This document shows, in pieces, positions 27,701 to 36,561 of a stretch of 64,000 bases of DNA (within the stretch, counting starts at the first letter, position 1; each line of letters begins with the position of its first letter). The stretch covers positions 682,001 to 746,000 of the forward strand of contig NZ_CP026116.1 of the NCBI RefSeq assembly GCF_004101845.1, given 5' to 3'. The DNA comes from Latilactobacillus curvatus JCM 1096 = DSM 20019. GTDB lineage: Bacteria; Bacillota; Bacilli; Lactobacillales; Lactobacillaceae. Made by a program: the position numbers and the translations under genes. The notes under the pieces were generated by a model. That model ran no database searches. It worked only from the letters and a program-made list of their open reading frames with translations, and was not told the origin of the DNA.

Positions 27701-28736
27701 TTCTACTAATTTTAGCAGTTGTTTTTATCCCAAATTTTTCAAAAGCGAAAGGAACTTCATCGCATAAATCGAGCTCTTCTAGCGGTGCAAATTCTTTATA
27801 ATTTTCAGTTTTAGATAAGTCAACAAAACTAATTTTAGTAGAAACAGTCGGTACACCTACGTTATTGCTTTTGATATAGCTTTTAGCAAATTCTGCTAAG
27901 CGTTCAACAGTGGGCTTTTCATCGGTACTAAACTTATCGCTGAAATCTACAACTTGAATTTTTCGATTTGGAAAATTATTTACATATTCGGAATCTACAA
28001 CTAGATCGGGAATAGTTAAAATCTTCTGCTCCGAAGTGTCGCCATTTTGTACGGAGTAGCTAGCAAATGGATATATTGAAGTATAAGTGTTTGTAATATT
28101 CTCTTCTTGGTCAAAATCTGTAATATTACGCCCATATGATAGCAGCGTATTTGAAACAGTTCCACGATGTCTTAATAAACTAATGTTCAGATTGTCAAAG
28201 CGATATTCGCCGCCCCAAACGTCAAGAATTGAACCTTGAACACCGCCTAATGCTTGGCGTGCATTCTGCACCTTGTCAATCGTCCAACTTGTCGTATTCT
28301 CGGTGGTGATATCACTATCAACGTGAATTCTATTAGAGTCTATGATGCCGTTTAGCCATTGAGTCATAGCTACATTTCCGCTACCATTAACCGTTAAATT
28401 TGGTTTGAGGGCATAATCAGCAGTTATATAACTAATATGTTCAGCATAAATAGAGTAAGATAATCCGTCGTTCCCCATGATGCGATTAATCCGCTTGATT
28501 ACAAAGCGCTGGTCCTTTAATTTATGTCCAGCATCTACTTTAAGAATACGATTCTTAGCGATTAAACTAGCCCGAATCCCATCAACCGGATATTGCATTT
28601 CTAGAATAAACTGTCCATTTCGTTCTTCAGTTACTGTCGCAACTGTGGTATCAACTAATGGTCCGAGCCCTAAATTGTTAAAATCAGTAGCGTTAGCTTC
28701 ATATAGAATAGGTACACTCAAGCTATCACCGCCCAT
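24705..28736 (-). CDS. Tail-tip/receptor-binding protein with CBM-like and S74 chaperone domains
   Basis: 1343 aa. The N-terminal about 380 residues are a prophage tail (endopeptidase/Tal-like) domain. Then comes a long Ala/Asn/Lys-rich coiled-coil (about 385-720), a jelly-roll carbohydrate-binding-like region (about 765-925, NLLYDGGFESG ... WKVIDNVQIEDG), beta-rich stalk repeats, and a C-terminal S74 intramolecular chaperone (about 1230-1343; SASKYKTDI, NFGMIAEDLAEAG). S74 domains trimerise fibres and cut themselves off, so the mature protein should lose about the last 110 residues. The true start may be TTG at 28721. Confidence 0.9.
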   Translation of the reverse strand: MGGDSLSVPILYEANATDFNNLGLGPLVDTTVATVTEERNGQFILEMQYPVDGIRASLIAKNRILKVDAGHKLKDQRFVIKRINRIMGNDGLSYSIYAEHISYITADYALKPNLTVNGSGNVAMTQWLNGIIDSNRIHVDSDITTENTTSWTIDKVQNARQALGGVQGSILDVWGGEYRFDNLNISLLRHRGTVSNTLLSYGRNITDFDQEENITNTYTSIYPFASYSVQNGDTSEQKILTIPDLVVDSEYVNNFPNRKIQVVDFSDKFSTDEKPTVERLAEFAKSYIKSNNVGVPTVSTKISFVDLSKTENYKEFAPLEELDLCDEVPFAFEKFGIKTTAKISRIVWNVLLDSYDSLELGELKTNLSDVINNTNNAALDAKDAANDAKNSADNAALSANGKNRNWYGADDPTFGHLSELREGDSWYMPNGEDTELYHWINGQWVFILSTKDAHDAADAADKASKEAEEAKKTANKAVDGANDAVAKAGFANDTATQAKSDAAAATQNATTALTNAGTALTNAKNALDNVTKLDQTVKTEVTNINGQLAQKVSQTTFDTLKGTVTSQGTLINQNKDAIKLKADQTYVDTIKGTVANNTAAIDLNSKEIKLKASQSDVDKLGGRVTNAEAQIKLQADQIKLTVSKTELTNVLGDYATQTWTQSQIKSTADQINLSVEQSITTSENTLNNNIANATNDMATKTWTKGQLDLTDSSLTSQISSVKDGLTTQYTQLQQTLNGVQVTANNAVTQTQYTQLSDQFTTTIANVGNGGTNLLYDGGFESGKLNGLPEFYNNSLGNRPLPRGNYAVYLYAMPAEVNDDKVWYWSLPNPIVIKANQYYVISYDYSAAGSATTASDYAVDNAGNIIFGIMMEHTAHDMSDQSAWKRYKKVFRLSTDTTITKLRFGWVANSLSGGWKVIDNVQIEDGSIAHPYSPSQNDLATSSQFTQLQNDINLRVKAGDVVNQINISPESILIDGKKVHITGQTSIDNAVIKDAMIADIKADKITAGTLNAANVNVINLNADNITTGTLKGANLSLNLNTGEVVFQKGSIKSTNGNLNIDISKGTMAVINQYKSGFYFEDGKLVLNDGWLEGTSNQPKYGSLEYNANFFTVNGLAVKGTEGVTIGTPGYNPLAMFSSVKESGIAIDKKHLEIGSVGPTIISSGNEFFMNLWTQPPFIAVGTTADGNHMTTSDPGSRISLYAEYVHIKSAYSKTASGSANVIVSEDGALVRSTSASKYKTDIVRTNISNYGEKLLELPTATWTDIAETKRYRDDPVNQIKPTRNFGMIAEDLAEAGLEMLVVRGTDGELEGINYDRIGPALIPVIAKLKNEVETLKQQLEEKTA

Positions 28737-29434
28737 CTTGGCGTAATCTCAACGGTAGCCGAACCCGTCCAACTGATTTTATTGTTACCCACAGGAATAG
28801 TGCTAAAGTTCGAGTACAATTTATCAAACTGCGTTCGCTTACCATCGAGACTAGTTGCTGTCTGTGATTCACAGTCTAGAATGATTCCTTGATCAACCTT
28901 ACGTAAATCAAATTCCGTACTGCCAATCGTAAGCTTAATATCGCCAGAACCAGTAATTTTAATCAATGGTTTTGCTGATAATGTACCTTTATTTGTTAGC
29001 GTTTGTCCGTTTTTAATTGCTAAGGTTGATTGTCCTTCGTCCAAAAACTTATTCGGTTGAATTAGAAAGTTTATATCTACGTTGCCGTAGGTTTTACCTA
29101 ATCTTTCAATGCTCAGTCCTCCATCAATTTTAGCGATATAGGTAAACCCTGGGTCTTCTGACCAAGTCAAGTTATGCCAACCAACGTCTGATAATAACCA
29201 ATTCGCTATTTCGCTTTCAGCCTCTTGTATACCTGTTTTTGAATAGACGTTGCATTTAAAAACTAAATTTGCGCTTTTATATCTTTTATTACTCATTGTT
29301 AGAAAACCATCGCGCCCAGGGATTTCTACATTGGCATCATCGAATGTGGCAGAATTTATGGTTTGTCCTTTTAAAAAAGCCAAACCATAATCGTTTGACT
29401 TCTTTTTGAGATATTCAAAATAATTTTTAACCAT
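28718..29434 (-). CDS. Distal tail protein (Dit)
   Basis: 238 aa. N-terminal half has the Dit pattern (FDDANVEIPGRDGFLTMS, KRYKSANLVFKC), followed by a galectin-like C-terminal region. It forms the hub between tail tube and tip. The gene lies between the tape measure and tail-tip genes, overlapping both by about 8-19 bp. Confidence 0.9.
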   Translation of the reverse strand: MVKNYFEYLKKKSNDYGLAFLKGQTINSATFDDANVEIPGRDGFLTMSNKRYKSANLVFKCNVYSKTGIQEAESEIANWLLSDVGWHNLTWSEDPGFTYIAKIDGGLSIERLGKTYGNVDINFLIQPNKFLDEGQSTLAIKNGQTLTNKGTLSAKPLIKITGSGDIKLTIGSTEFDLRKVDQGIILDCESQTATSLDGKRTQFDKLYSNFSTIPVGNNKISWTGSATVEITPRWAVIA

Positions 29435-32400
29435 TTAAACGCCCCCTTTGATTAATTTGAGTCTGCCAACCAATTTCTTGCATTGTAGTTCGAATGTTGT
29501 CGTTTTTTACAATTAATCTATTATCACTATCAACATCAACCGTTAGCTTGCCACTTAACAACATGATCATCTTGTCAAGTTTAACTTCAACATTTTTTAA
29601 ATCTGCCGCTTGAGAGTTGTTATTAATAACAACATTTGTATCTTGATTTATAGCACTGGCTTTCAATAAAGTACCCAAAGCACGAGTATTATTAGCAGTA
29701 CCATTTTTAAAATGTGGTATTGAGCTTAGAATCCGTTTTGTCTTATTAGCCGGAATAACCGTTGAGCCCTTTTTTAAATTAGGCAGGAATACATTTCTAC
29801 CGGAAAAAAGCAACGGATTGCCGCCTTTTGGAATGACCAACTCTTGAAAGTTTGCGCCATTCTGGTCATTGACAACTGCTGGGCCCCCAGGTGCATTATT
29901 TGTCCCGTTAGCAAAGAAGCTTTTAATCTTCTTTTCAACCGTTTCAAAAACAGTTGTTAACGTCACTTTATGATCTCGTTTCCAGCTAAATCTATCTACA
30001 GCAGATGATGCAGCATCTGCTGGACCTGATGCATTATCATGCGCTTTAAGATATTTCGCCCCCGGATTATTCGAGCTAAACCCGTTCAATTGAGTATTGC
30101 TAGCGGCTACTACACTACCTAGTCCAGCATCATGGCCTTTTAATCCCTTGCTTGGTGGGTTGTTACCTTTCAAGCCATTGATTTTGTCATTACCCGCATT
30201 AATTGCTGCCGCTAAGCCGGCATCATGACCCTTCAGCCCTTTGCTTGGTGGGTTGTTACCCTTCAAGCCGTCAACTTGTGCGTTGCCAGCAGCAACTGCC
30301 CCTGCTAATCCGCCATCATGAGCTTGCAGTGGTTTACTTGCAGGATTGTTTGTCTTGTAGTTGTCCAATAAGATGCCAGCATCAATTAATTTCTGCCGAG
30401 CATCTGTATTATTAATTAATAGATCTTTTTGTTTTTGTGGAAGATTGTTCCAAGCGCCATACTTAACAACCATATCCGCAAGTGCTGGTGCACCTTTAGT
30501 GTTTAAAATAGCGTTCTTTTCAGCGTCAGATAGACCTTGCCATACACCATATTTATCTAAAATATTAACTAAAGGTACAGTTGCCTTATCTTTAACCAAC
30601 GCTTGCTGCTCTTTGAGCGTCAACATGTTCCATTGACCACCCTTTAAAAGTAAATTAGCAATCGGTGACGCATCGCCGTGCAAGATAGCTTCTTTTTGCT
30701 CTGGTGTGAATTGGTCCCAAATACCGAACTGTTGAATGATATCAGCCATTTCCTTATTACCCTTAACAGCAACAATGGCTTGTTGTTCTTTCCACGTCAG
30801 ATCATCCCACTTACCATTCGCGAGCGCGGCTTCACCAATCATTAACTTAGCATTGCTGCTTAAGTTAGCATGTTTCAAATCATAGGTGAGTTGGTTCCAA
30901 CCTTTTTGCGATTGGGCAGCTTTGTTAACTTCCTCTTGGGCGTTGGTTTTGACCTTGCCAGTTTTAGGGTCAAAGATTAACTTATTCCATTGTTCATTTG
31001 CTTTAGCGGTTGATTTTGACATGTTAGCAGTATCTGCTGCAACTATCCCGGTACTATCGGACATGTTTTGGCTTTGAGTTTTAACAATTTTAGCCGCTTG
31101 TTCGTACGTATACCCAAAATTTAATAAATCTTGAGTAATTTGGTCTTTTGACTCGCCATTAGCCTTGGCAAGTTTGAATACAGACGCAACCATACTTTCT
31201 GTAGAAGCGTTGTGCTCTGCTTTTAATTGCTTCATGTACGCACCGTACTGTTTGGCAGAAATTGTATTGTCTGAATATGCCTTTTTAATTGTCGCTGCTT
31301 GTTTTTGATAAGCTTTTTCTTCTGATCTAAATTGACTTGTTAAATCATCAATCGCTTTACCACGTTGTTGATGATTCATCGTATCAATATCGCCATTTAA
31401 AGCAGCTATTACAGATTTCTTAGCCTTGCCACTAATTTGTAGAAGCTTAACTTCATCAGCATTCATACGTGTACGCCCATTAAGTACGATGGTACGTTCA
31501 TCATCGGTTAGTTTTGAAACATCGCCATTATGTTTTTTGAGTACAGTTTGGATTAACTCGTTTTGTTTCCTTGCGTCCGCTAAAATTTCTGCATTTGCTT
31601 TTTTGCGTTGTAAAACATTTGCCTGCGCATCTTTCTTGGCAAAACCAGGTAGGTCATTAATATCATCTTCCATTTTTTTAATGGAGTTATTTGAATCTGT
31701 GACCATCTGCTCATACATGTCAGAAAAATTAGAAGCTACTTGTTTAGTTGTTGTTTTTGTTTTCCCGTTAAAGCCTTCGAGCGCGGTAGAAGCTTGCGTT
31801 GAGAATCCTTGCATTTTAGTTAGCGATTTATCAGCAGACTTGCCAACATCAGTCCCCCAACGTGAAGTTCTATTAGCAGATTCCACAGCTTTCTTGCCCC
31901 AAAGTTCCCAAACAGCCACACCAGCGCCGACGACTGCAATTGTTCCTAATACATATGGATTTAATAACGACAATCCACTACTAAACAATCCTGCACCCTT
32001 ACCGGCACTATTTAAAGCTGTCCCAGCGCCTTCAATACCCGACTCAGCCGCTTTAGAAGTTCCTGAAACACGGCCAAGCATTGTAAATAATTTACCGAGT
32101 TTCGAATTAACAGCACCAGTTACTGTAAAAACATTTCCTAAAGTACCTGCAACTGGCCCAATCGCAGCTGCAAACAACGCCCACTTAATAATGGATTGTT
32201 GTGTCGCACTGTCCATGTTTGAGAACGCTTGTACCATATCGGTTGCTTTTTCGATTAGAGGCGTCAATGTTGGCAATAATTTCTCACCAAATTCAATTCC
32301 TAAAACATGGATTGACTCTTTAAACCGTGCTACCTTGGCAGCTTGCGTATCATTCAATTGATCAGCAATTTTTTTGGTGGTGCCGGCTGAATCCTGTGCA

Positions 32401-33731
32401 CCCTTGGTGTATTTGCGTAATTCGTCACCGCCAGCAGAAATTAAAGCGTTCATTCCGGCTTGCGCTTCAGTACCAAATGCCATTGCAATTGATGATGCGC
32501 GTTGTTGGTCAGTCCAACCGGCAGTATTGGTTTTAATCTTATCGATAATCTCAGGTAAGGTTAATGTACCTTTTTTAAAGTCTTCAACTGAAATACCCAT
32601 TGCTTTAAATCCAGCAACGTTTTGTTTAGATGGTTTCATTAACCGAGTTAAAGCACCACGTAAAGCTGTACCAGCAACCGAACCTTCAATACCTTTATTA
32701 CTCATAATCCCAATCGCAGCAGCCGTTTCTTCCAAGCTAATTCCGGCGGCATGAGCGGATGGTCCGACATAAGTCATGGCTTCACCCATATCTTGGAAAC
32801 CTGCAGCTGTAGCATTGGCGACATACGTTAAACTATCGGTTACACGGCTTGTATTCTTAAGCATCCCAGTTGTTGACTTTGTTTTTAACCCGAATTGTTC
32901 AAGAACAGATGTCGATACGTGCATAACGTCATTAAAGTCATCGCCAGATGCCTTAGCAGCGTTCAATACAGCAGGCATAGCGCCCATTGTCTGTTGAGCT
33001 GTATAACCACGCTTTACCATTTCGGTCATGCCATCATTAATCTTGTCGGTTGAAACACCGAACTGCATCGCCCACTTTTTAGACGAGCTACTCATCTGGT
33101 CTAACTCTCCACGAACAGAAGCCGTAATCTTACCGCCGTTGGTTAATAACGGGCCAAGCGCACTAATCTGTGAGTTGAAATCAATTGCAGATTTAGCAGC
33201 AACTGTAAAGCCACCTATGATTGGTGTGGTGATGCCAATTGTCGCTTTTCGACCTAACGAAGTAAGCTTCTCACCTGCTGTGGTGGTGGCATTGCCAAAC
33301 TTAGTTAGCTTTTCGCCAGCTTTAGTCCAGCCACTGTCTTGAATAGCAATCGTTCTAGCGGTAGCTTGCATCTTAGATTCTAATCTTGAAGTAGACGCCG
33401 CTGTTTTGTTGTACTCGTTTTCCAATCGAGAGAGCTTATTTTTTTGCTCATCAGTCGCGCCGTTTACGTCTTTAATGCTCGATTTATAACTTTCAAACTG
33501 ACCTTTTTGTTGGGAAAGTAAGGCGTTATACTGCTGTAACTGTTTGCCCATTGTGGCATAGTTAGCTTTTAAATCATTAATACTTTTGCCGCTCGATTTA
33601 ATAGCCGTTTCTTGCGCTTTAACCGCATTACCAGTAGCTTTAATCTGTTGTTGCAAAACACGTGTCGATTGCTTAAAAGGATTAATATCAAGCGAAACAG
33701 TACCCGAGATGTGTCCTAAACTTCCTGCCAT
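29427..33731 (-). CDS. Tail tape measure protein
   Basis: 1434 aa. N-terminal coiled coil (about 15-130), TP901-type core domain (about 190-480), hydrophobic segments (about 505-620), then two repeat arrays: about six units of about 30 residues around W-x-x-L-x-x-x-E/Q-K (about 960-1125), and three units of 31 residues with NNPPSKGLKGHDAGL (about 1140-1235). It sets tail length and enters the host during DNA ejection. At this size a tail well over 150 nm is expected. Confidence 0.93.
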   Translation of the reverse strand: MAGSLGHISGTVSLDINPFKQSTRVLQQQIKATGNAVKAQETAIKSSGKSINDLKANYATMGKQLQQYNALLSQQKGQFESYKSSIKDVNGATDEQKNKLSRLENEYNKTAASTSRLESKMQATARTIAIQDSGWTKAGEKLTKFGNATTTAGEKLTSLGRKATIGITTPIIGGFTVAAKSAIDFNSQISALGPLLTNGGKITASVRGELDQMSSSSKKWAMQFGVSTDKINDGMTEMVKRGYTAQQTMGAMPAVLNAAKASGDDFNDVMHVSTSVLEQFGLKTKSTTGMLKNTSRVTDSLTYVANATAAGFQDMGEAMTYVGPSAHAAGISLEETAAAIGIMSNKGIEGSVAGTALRGALTRLMKPSKQNVAGFKAMGISVEDFKKGTLTLPEIIDKIKTNTAGWTDQQRASSIAMAFGTEAQAGMNALISAGGDELRKYTKGAQDSAGTTKKIADQLNDTQAAKVARFKESIHVLGIEFGEKLLPTLTPLIEKATDMVQAFSNMDSATQQSIIKWALFAAAIGPVAGTLGNVFTVTGAVNSKLGKLFTMLGRVSGTSKAAESGIEGAGTALNSAGKGAGLFSSGLSLLNPYVLGTIAVVGAGVAVWELWGKKAVESANRTSRWGTDVGKSADKSLTKMQGFSTQASTALEGFNGKTKTTTKQVASNFSDMYEQMVTDSNNSIKKMEDDINDLPGFAKKDAQANVLQRKKANAEILADARKQNELIQTVLKKHNGDVSKLTDDERTIVLNGRTRMNADEVKLLQISGKAKKSVIAALNGDIDTMNHQQRGKAIDDLTSQFRSEEKAYQKQAATIKKAYSDNTISAKQYGAYMKQLKAEHNASTESMVASVFKLAKANGESKDQITQDLLNFGYTYEQAAKIVKTQSQNMSDSTGIVAADTANMSKSTAKANEQWNKLIFDPKTGKVKTNAQEEVNKAAQSQKGWNQLTYDLKHANLSSNAKLMIGEAALANGKWDDLTWKEQQAIVAVKGNKEMADIIQQFGIWDQFTPEQKEAILHGDASPIANLLLKGGQWNMLTLKEQQALVKDKATVPLVNILDKYGVWQGLSDAEKNAILNTKGAPALADMVVKYGAWNNLPQKQKDLLINNTDARQKLIDAGILLDNYKTNNPASKPLQAHDGGLAGAVAAGNAQVDGLKGNNPPSKGLKGHDAGLAAAINAGNDKINGLKGNNPPSKGLKGHDAGLGSVVAASNTQLNGFSSNNPGAKYLKAHDNASGPADAASSAVDRFSWKRDHKVTLTTVFETVEKKIKSFFANGTNNAPGGPAVVNDQNGANFQELVIPKGGNPLLFSGRNVFLPNLKKGSTVIPANKTKRILSSIPHFKNGTANNTRALGTLLKASAINQDTNVVINNNSQAADLKNVEVKLDKMIMLLSGKLTVDVDSDNRLIVKNDNIRTTMQEIGWQTQINQRGRLNG

Positions 33732-33748
33732 TTATTATTTCCTCCTTT

Positions 33749-34254
33749 CTAATGAAATAAAAAAGGAAAGGCCTTATCAATTGGCTTTTCCTTATCTTCT
33801 TCTGGTTCATTTAACTTAACGATTAAATCTAGATCGTCAAGTGAGAGGTTTAAAATTTCTTTGATTTTGTAACCAGCGTTATTCTGTAAACTTTTCATCA
33901 TTGAAAAGTAGCTATTAATAGCTTCTTGAATATCCTTGCTGGTTACGCTCTCTATAAATTTTCGTCTTCACCACCTAGCGCTTGTTCAACAAATCTATTA
34001 ACAGTGGCGATATTCTTGGGGTCTAATCCCTCGTAAGCTTCTTTCAAAGAAAATTGATTGTCGAAAAATTTAGACAAGAATTCGCAGATGTCACTTAAGT
34101 TGTCCTTTAAATCTTTAGCTGTTTCTGAATCTTTTTCAGCACGTTTTTGCTGTTTTAATTGAAGTTCCAATGCTAAAAGCGTGTCCGCCAAGCTGAGCGG
34201 TTTCGTACGTGTAAATTTTTTAGTTTCACCATTAATATTTAATTCAATTTCCAT
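33749..34254 (-). CDS. Tail assembly chaperone GT, made by programmed -1 frameshift
   Basis: The 100-codon G frame ends with the slippery heptamer A AAT TTA directly before TAG (heptamer at 33955-33961). A -1 slip continues as I-E-S-V-T-S-K-D-I-Q through 68 more codons to a TAG at 33749-33751, giving about 168 aa. The T extension has no start or ribosome-binding site of its own and directly precedes the tape measure gene. The G/GT pair coats the tape measure during tail assembly. Confidence 0.85.
33952..34254 (-). CDS. Tail assembly chaperone G (unshifted product)
   Basis: 100 aa acidic helical protein (FTRTKPLSLADTLLALELQL, NQFSLKEAYEGL), the first frame of the G/GT pair. Its position between the major tail protein and tape measure genes is diagnostic. 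It is the major product; a minority of ribosomes continue into the T extension. Confidence 0.85.
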   Translation of the reverse strand: MEIELNINGETKKFTRTKPLSLADTLLALELQLKQQKRAEKDSETAKDLKDNLSDICEFLSKFFDNQFSLKEAYEGLDPKNIATVNRFVEQALGGEDENL

Positions 34255-34344
34255 GTGTAGAACCTCCGTTAATTAATCCATCCACCAACCAACTCAAGAG
34301 AGTGAGTGTGCTCTTAATTCCTATTTACTAGCTGTTTTAAGCAC

Positions 34345-34914
34345 TTACCCTCCAACAGGTGGTGTTGGTGCTTGCCCGTTAAATACCATCTTAGTAAAGG
34401 CGTCAAGCTTGAAGTCTTCGTTATCTTCACGCCCGATGAATAACATATCTTCTTCTTCACCACGCGCAACGAAGTTACCAGTAATGGAATCTTCGGCAAC
34501 TTCAATCTTGTCTTCTTTGGTCTTCAAATCCATACCAGGCAAGTTAAATTTACCCTTTGCCAAACCAACGTAGCAGTATTTGTTGTCGTCCATTAAAGCG
34601 CGGAACATAACTGCCACATCAGGGACTTTAATCGTCTTTGTGTAACGTTCGATTCCGTTTTCGACCGTGACGCCTAACATTTGTTGCTTATCAATTGTTG
34701 GTAAATCAACCAATCCTAATTCAAGTTTCAATTCAGTGATACCGGCTGGAATAACCAAGTATGGACCGTCATCTGCATAGATCGTTTCTAATTCGTTAGT
34801 GATATCCAGTTTTGCTGAACGCATCCCCGGAATTTTAAAAATCTCACTTTTCGTTTTTTCGTTTTCTACTGTTGCATATTGAAATTGTGATAAACCAATT
34901 TTAGCTTTGCTCAT
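34345..34914 (-). CDS. Major tail (tube) protein
   Basis: 189 aa. Pattern typical of the phi13-type major tail protein: IGLSQFQYATV, SAKLDITNELETIYADDGPY, AVMFRALMDDNKYCYVGLAKGKF. It polymerises into the tail tube. It overlaps the upstream tail-completion gene by 14 bp. Confidence 0.9.
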   Translation of the reverse strand: MSKAKIGLSQFQYATVENEKTKSEIFKIPGMRSAKLDITNELETIYADDGPYLVIPAGITELKLELGLVDLPTIDKQQMLGVTVENGIERYTKTIKVPDVAVMFRALMDDNKYCYVGLAKGKFNLPGMDLKTKEDKIEVAEDSITGNFVARGEEEDMLFIGREDNEDFKLDAFTKMVFNGQAPTPPVGG

Positions 34915-35323
34915 TGTAAATCCTCCCTCTAAATAGCCCTGTTACCATAATTTGTTCTGTGTAATCAGGGTCAATCGAACGTTCAGGTTGGTAACGTTCA
35001 TAACCATTTTTGTGTAATTCTTGATAAATCAGGTCTTGCATAAGAGCTAGACCGCTTGTGTCTTTTCTGTTTATCCAGAAATCAACTTGGACAAACGTTT
35101 CCACTAAAAAACGCTCATTATCTGCATAATGGGCGTCTTCTTTGGGTACTGGAGTCACTCTAATAACTGGATTAGACTCGTTTTTTTGATAATCTTCTGG
35201 GATAGCAAACGTATAAATCGGCACAATAGCTAATGATTGACCACGAATATTATCCATTAAGCTGACTAGCGCTTTAGAATTTTTTAAAATATTTCTAACA
35301 TTAACTTCAGGTAGATTAGTCAT
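34901..35323 (-). CDS. Tail terminator/completion protein (DUF806-like)
   Basis: 140 aa. Order (after the HK97 gp10-like gene, before the tube gene) and the segment FVQVDFWINRKDTSGLALMQ fit the DUF806 tail-terminator group. Overlaps the upstream gene by 8 bp. Confidence 0.78.
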   Translation of the reverse strand: MTNLPEVNVRNILKNSKALVSLMDNIRGQSLAIVPIYTFAIPEDYQKNESNPVIRVTPVPKEDAHYADNERFLVETFVQVDFWINRKDTSGLALMQDLIYQELHKNGYERYQPERSIDPDYTEQIMVTGLFRGRIYNEQS

Positions 35324-35672
35324 CTAGAAGCCTCATTTCTTCAGCGTAAACTTCCAGAATCTCATCGCGTGATTCTTCCTGCGCTCTAATTGAAAAATTC
35401 TGCGCTCGTTGCTTTTTTGTTCCTTTGTCTGGAAAATGGGCCCGCCAAGCACTTTTACCGCCGTAGCCGACTTGTTTTTCAAAACGTCCAGTTGAAGCTT
35501 TCATTGGGCCGGTTTGAACGTCACTTGCAAGTGCACCAGAATCTACTGGCGTATCGGCCTTAAGATGCTTAGCAAAGATTTCAGCGCCCTTATTGATGCT
35601 CTTACGTGCCTTTTTAGGCGCCTCAACTTCAAGTCTTGTGACGTTCGCCAACATTGCATCCATGCCCTTCAT
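35316..35672 (-). CDS. HK97 gp10-like head-tail joining/tail completion protein
   Basis: 118 aa, basic N-terminal helix (KARKSINKGAEIFAKHLKADTPVDSGAL) typical of the HK97-gp10_like family. It connects the head connector to the tail. Overlaps neighbours by 4-8 bp. Confidence 0.85.
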   Translation of the reverse strand: MKGMDAMLANVTRLEVEAPKKARKSINKGAEIFAKHLKADTPVDSGALASDVQTGPMKASTGRFEKQVGYGGKSAWRAHFPDKGTKKQRAQNFSIRAQEESRDEILEVYAEEMRLLDD

Positions 35673-35992
35673 TTCACTAACACTCCCTTAACCTTTGTAA
35701 GGTCGTGGTTTAAGAAATCTTCTTCAACTTGGACAATTTCATAGATCCGACCATCGAAGTCAATCTTCCAAGTCTGGTCAATCAACTTATTTTGACGGTA
35801 ACGAATATAGAAATCAGTCGTTTCTTTGGCGACTTCTTTGAATTCCTTATTAGTCGACTTAGCAACCTCAGCCCAACAGCTATATTCATCAGTACGAACA
35901 TTTTCGATTGGAACGCCGTCATCGTTGACACTAGGCGCTAAGCTGAAAAATGTGATGCGGTTATTCAACCGACTGATTATCATTCGCTTCAC
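35669..35992 (-). CDS. Head-tail adaptor (stopper)
   Basis: 107 aa beta-barrel adaptor: RLNNRITFF, SCWAEVAKSTNKEF, YRQNKLIDQTWKIDFDGRIYEI. Matches the phage head-tail joining family (SPP1 gp16-like). Overlaps the gp6-like gene by 32 bp. Confidence 0.88.
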   Translation of the reverse strand: MKRMIISRLNNRITFFSLAPSVNDDGVPIENVRTDEYSCWAEVAKSTNKEFKEVAKETTDFYIRYRQNKLIDQTWKIDFDGRIYEIVQVEEDFLNHDLTKVKGVLVK

Positions 35993-36296
35993 GCTCCTTG
36001 TCGTAATAATATTGCCCGCGCAGCTGCTGAATCAGTGGCGTCACCCCGTAAGGAATACTTGTAGTACCGCCGCCAGTCTGAACACTTGCTAAGCGGTTCT
36101 CGTACCAGTGAGCGGTTAAAAGCAATGCTGCACGCTCGAAAAGTTTATATTTGGCAAACGTTTCAACGTCTACTCCCACATCAATGGCATTCTTGACGTA
36201 TTCCCGCGCTGACTGGTATAGATTGTCGATTAAATTATCATCAAGCGTGTGATCGATGCGCAAATAGTTTTTAATCTCTTCGGTCGTCATAGGCAA
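35961..36296 (-). CDS. Head-tail connector, gp6-like
   Basis: 111 aa helical protein beginning EEIKNYLRIDHTLDDNLIDNL, the gp6/phage_connect_1 pattern (HK97 gp6, SPP1 gp15). It binds the portal. It is the first gene after the capsid/Ig reading frame. Confidence 0.9.
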   Translation of the reverse strand: MPMTTEEIKNYLRIDHTLDDNLIDNLYQSAREYVKNAIDVGVDVETFAKYKLFERAALLLTAHWYENRLASVQTGGGTTSIPYGVTPLIQQLRGQYYYDKEREANDNQSVE

Positions 36297-36303
36297 TCAC
36301 CGT

Positions 36304-36561
36304 CTATTCTTTAGCGGTGACCATTACAACGCAATCTGCTGTAAACTCACCATCTTTGGTCTTAACAGTCACGGTTGCAGCACCGACAGCTACTGCGGTT
36401 GTTGAACCATTAGCATCAACAGTTACGATTTTTTCATCTGAACTCGACCAAGTGACAGTCTTATCAGTTGCATCATCCGGTGCTACAGTTGCGGTTAGCG
36501 GCTTAACGTCGCCAACTTTCATTGAAGCTGTTTTCTGATTTAAAGTAACACCGATTACGCT
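36304..36561 (-). CDS. Ig-like (Big_2) extension of the capsid protein, entered by -1 frameshift
   Basis: 85 codons read as S-V-I-G-V-T-L-N-Q-K-T-A-S-M-K-V-G... to a stop at 36304. The Big_2 domain begins upstream of the only in-frame ATG (36522), which has no ribosome-binding site and would cut off its first strand. The frame opens exactly at the capsid slippery site CCCAAAA (36561-36567). The product is therefore best read as the tail of a 458-aa capsid-Ig fusion. Ig-like domains decorate many phage heads and may bind cell-wall sugars. Confidence 0.8.
   Translation of the reverse strand, partial: SVIGVTLNQKTASMKVGDVKPLTATVAPDDATDKTVTWSSSDEKIVTVDANGSTTAVAVGAATVTVKTKDGEFTADCVVMVTAKE

Noticed and set aside
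31426..32361. A 311-codon rightward open frame within the tape measure gene
   Set aside because: Antisense shadow of a clearly coding gene; low-complexity Ser/Ala/Phe composition and no ribosome-binding site.
34290..34330. Terminator between the major tail protein and G genes
   Set aside because: Only a 5-bp stem (AAGAG/CTCTT) with a 10-base loop and no T run.
36304..36522. A free-standing 72-aa Ig-like protein starting at the ATG at 36522
   Set aside because: No ribosome-binding site, and the domain's first strand is encoded upstream in the same frame, leading exactly to the capsid slippery site.
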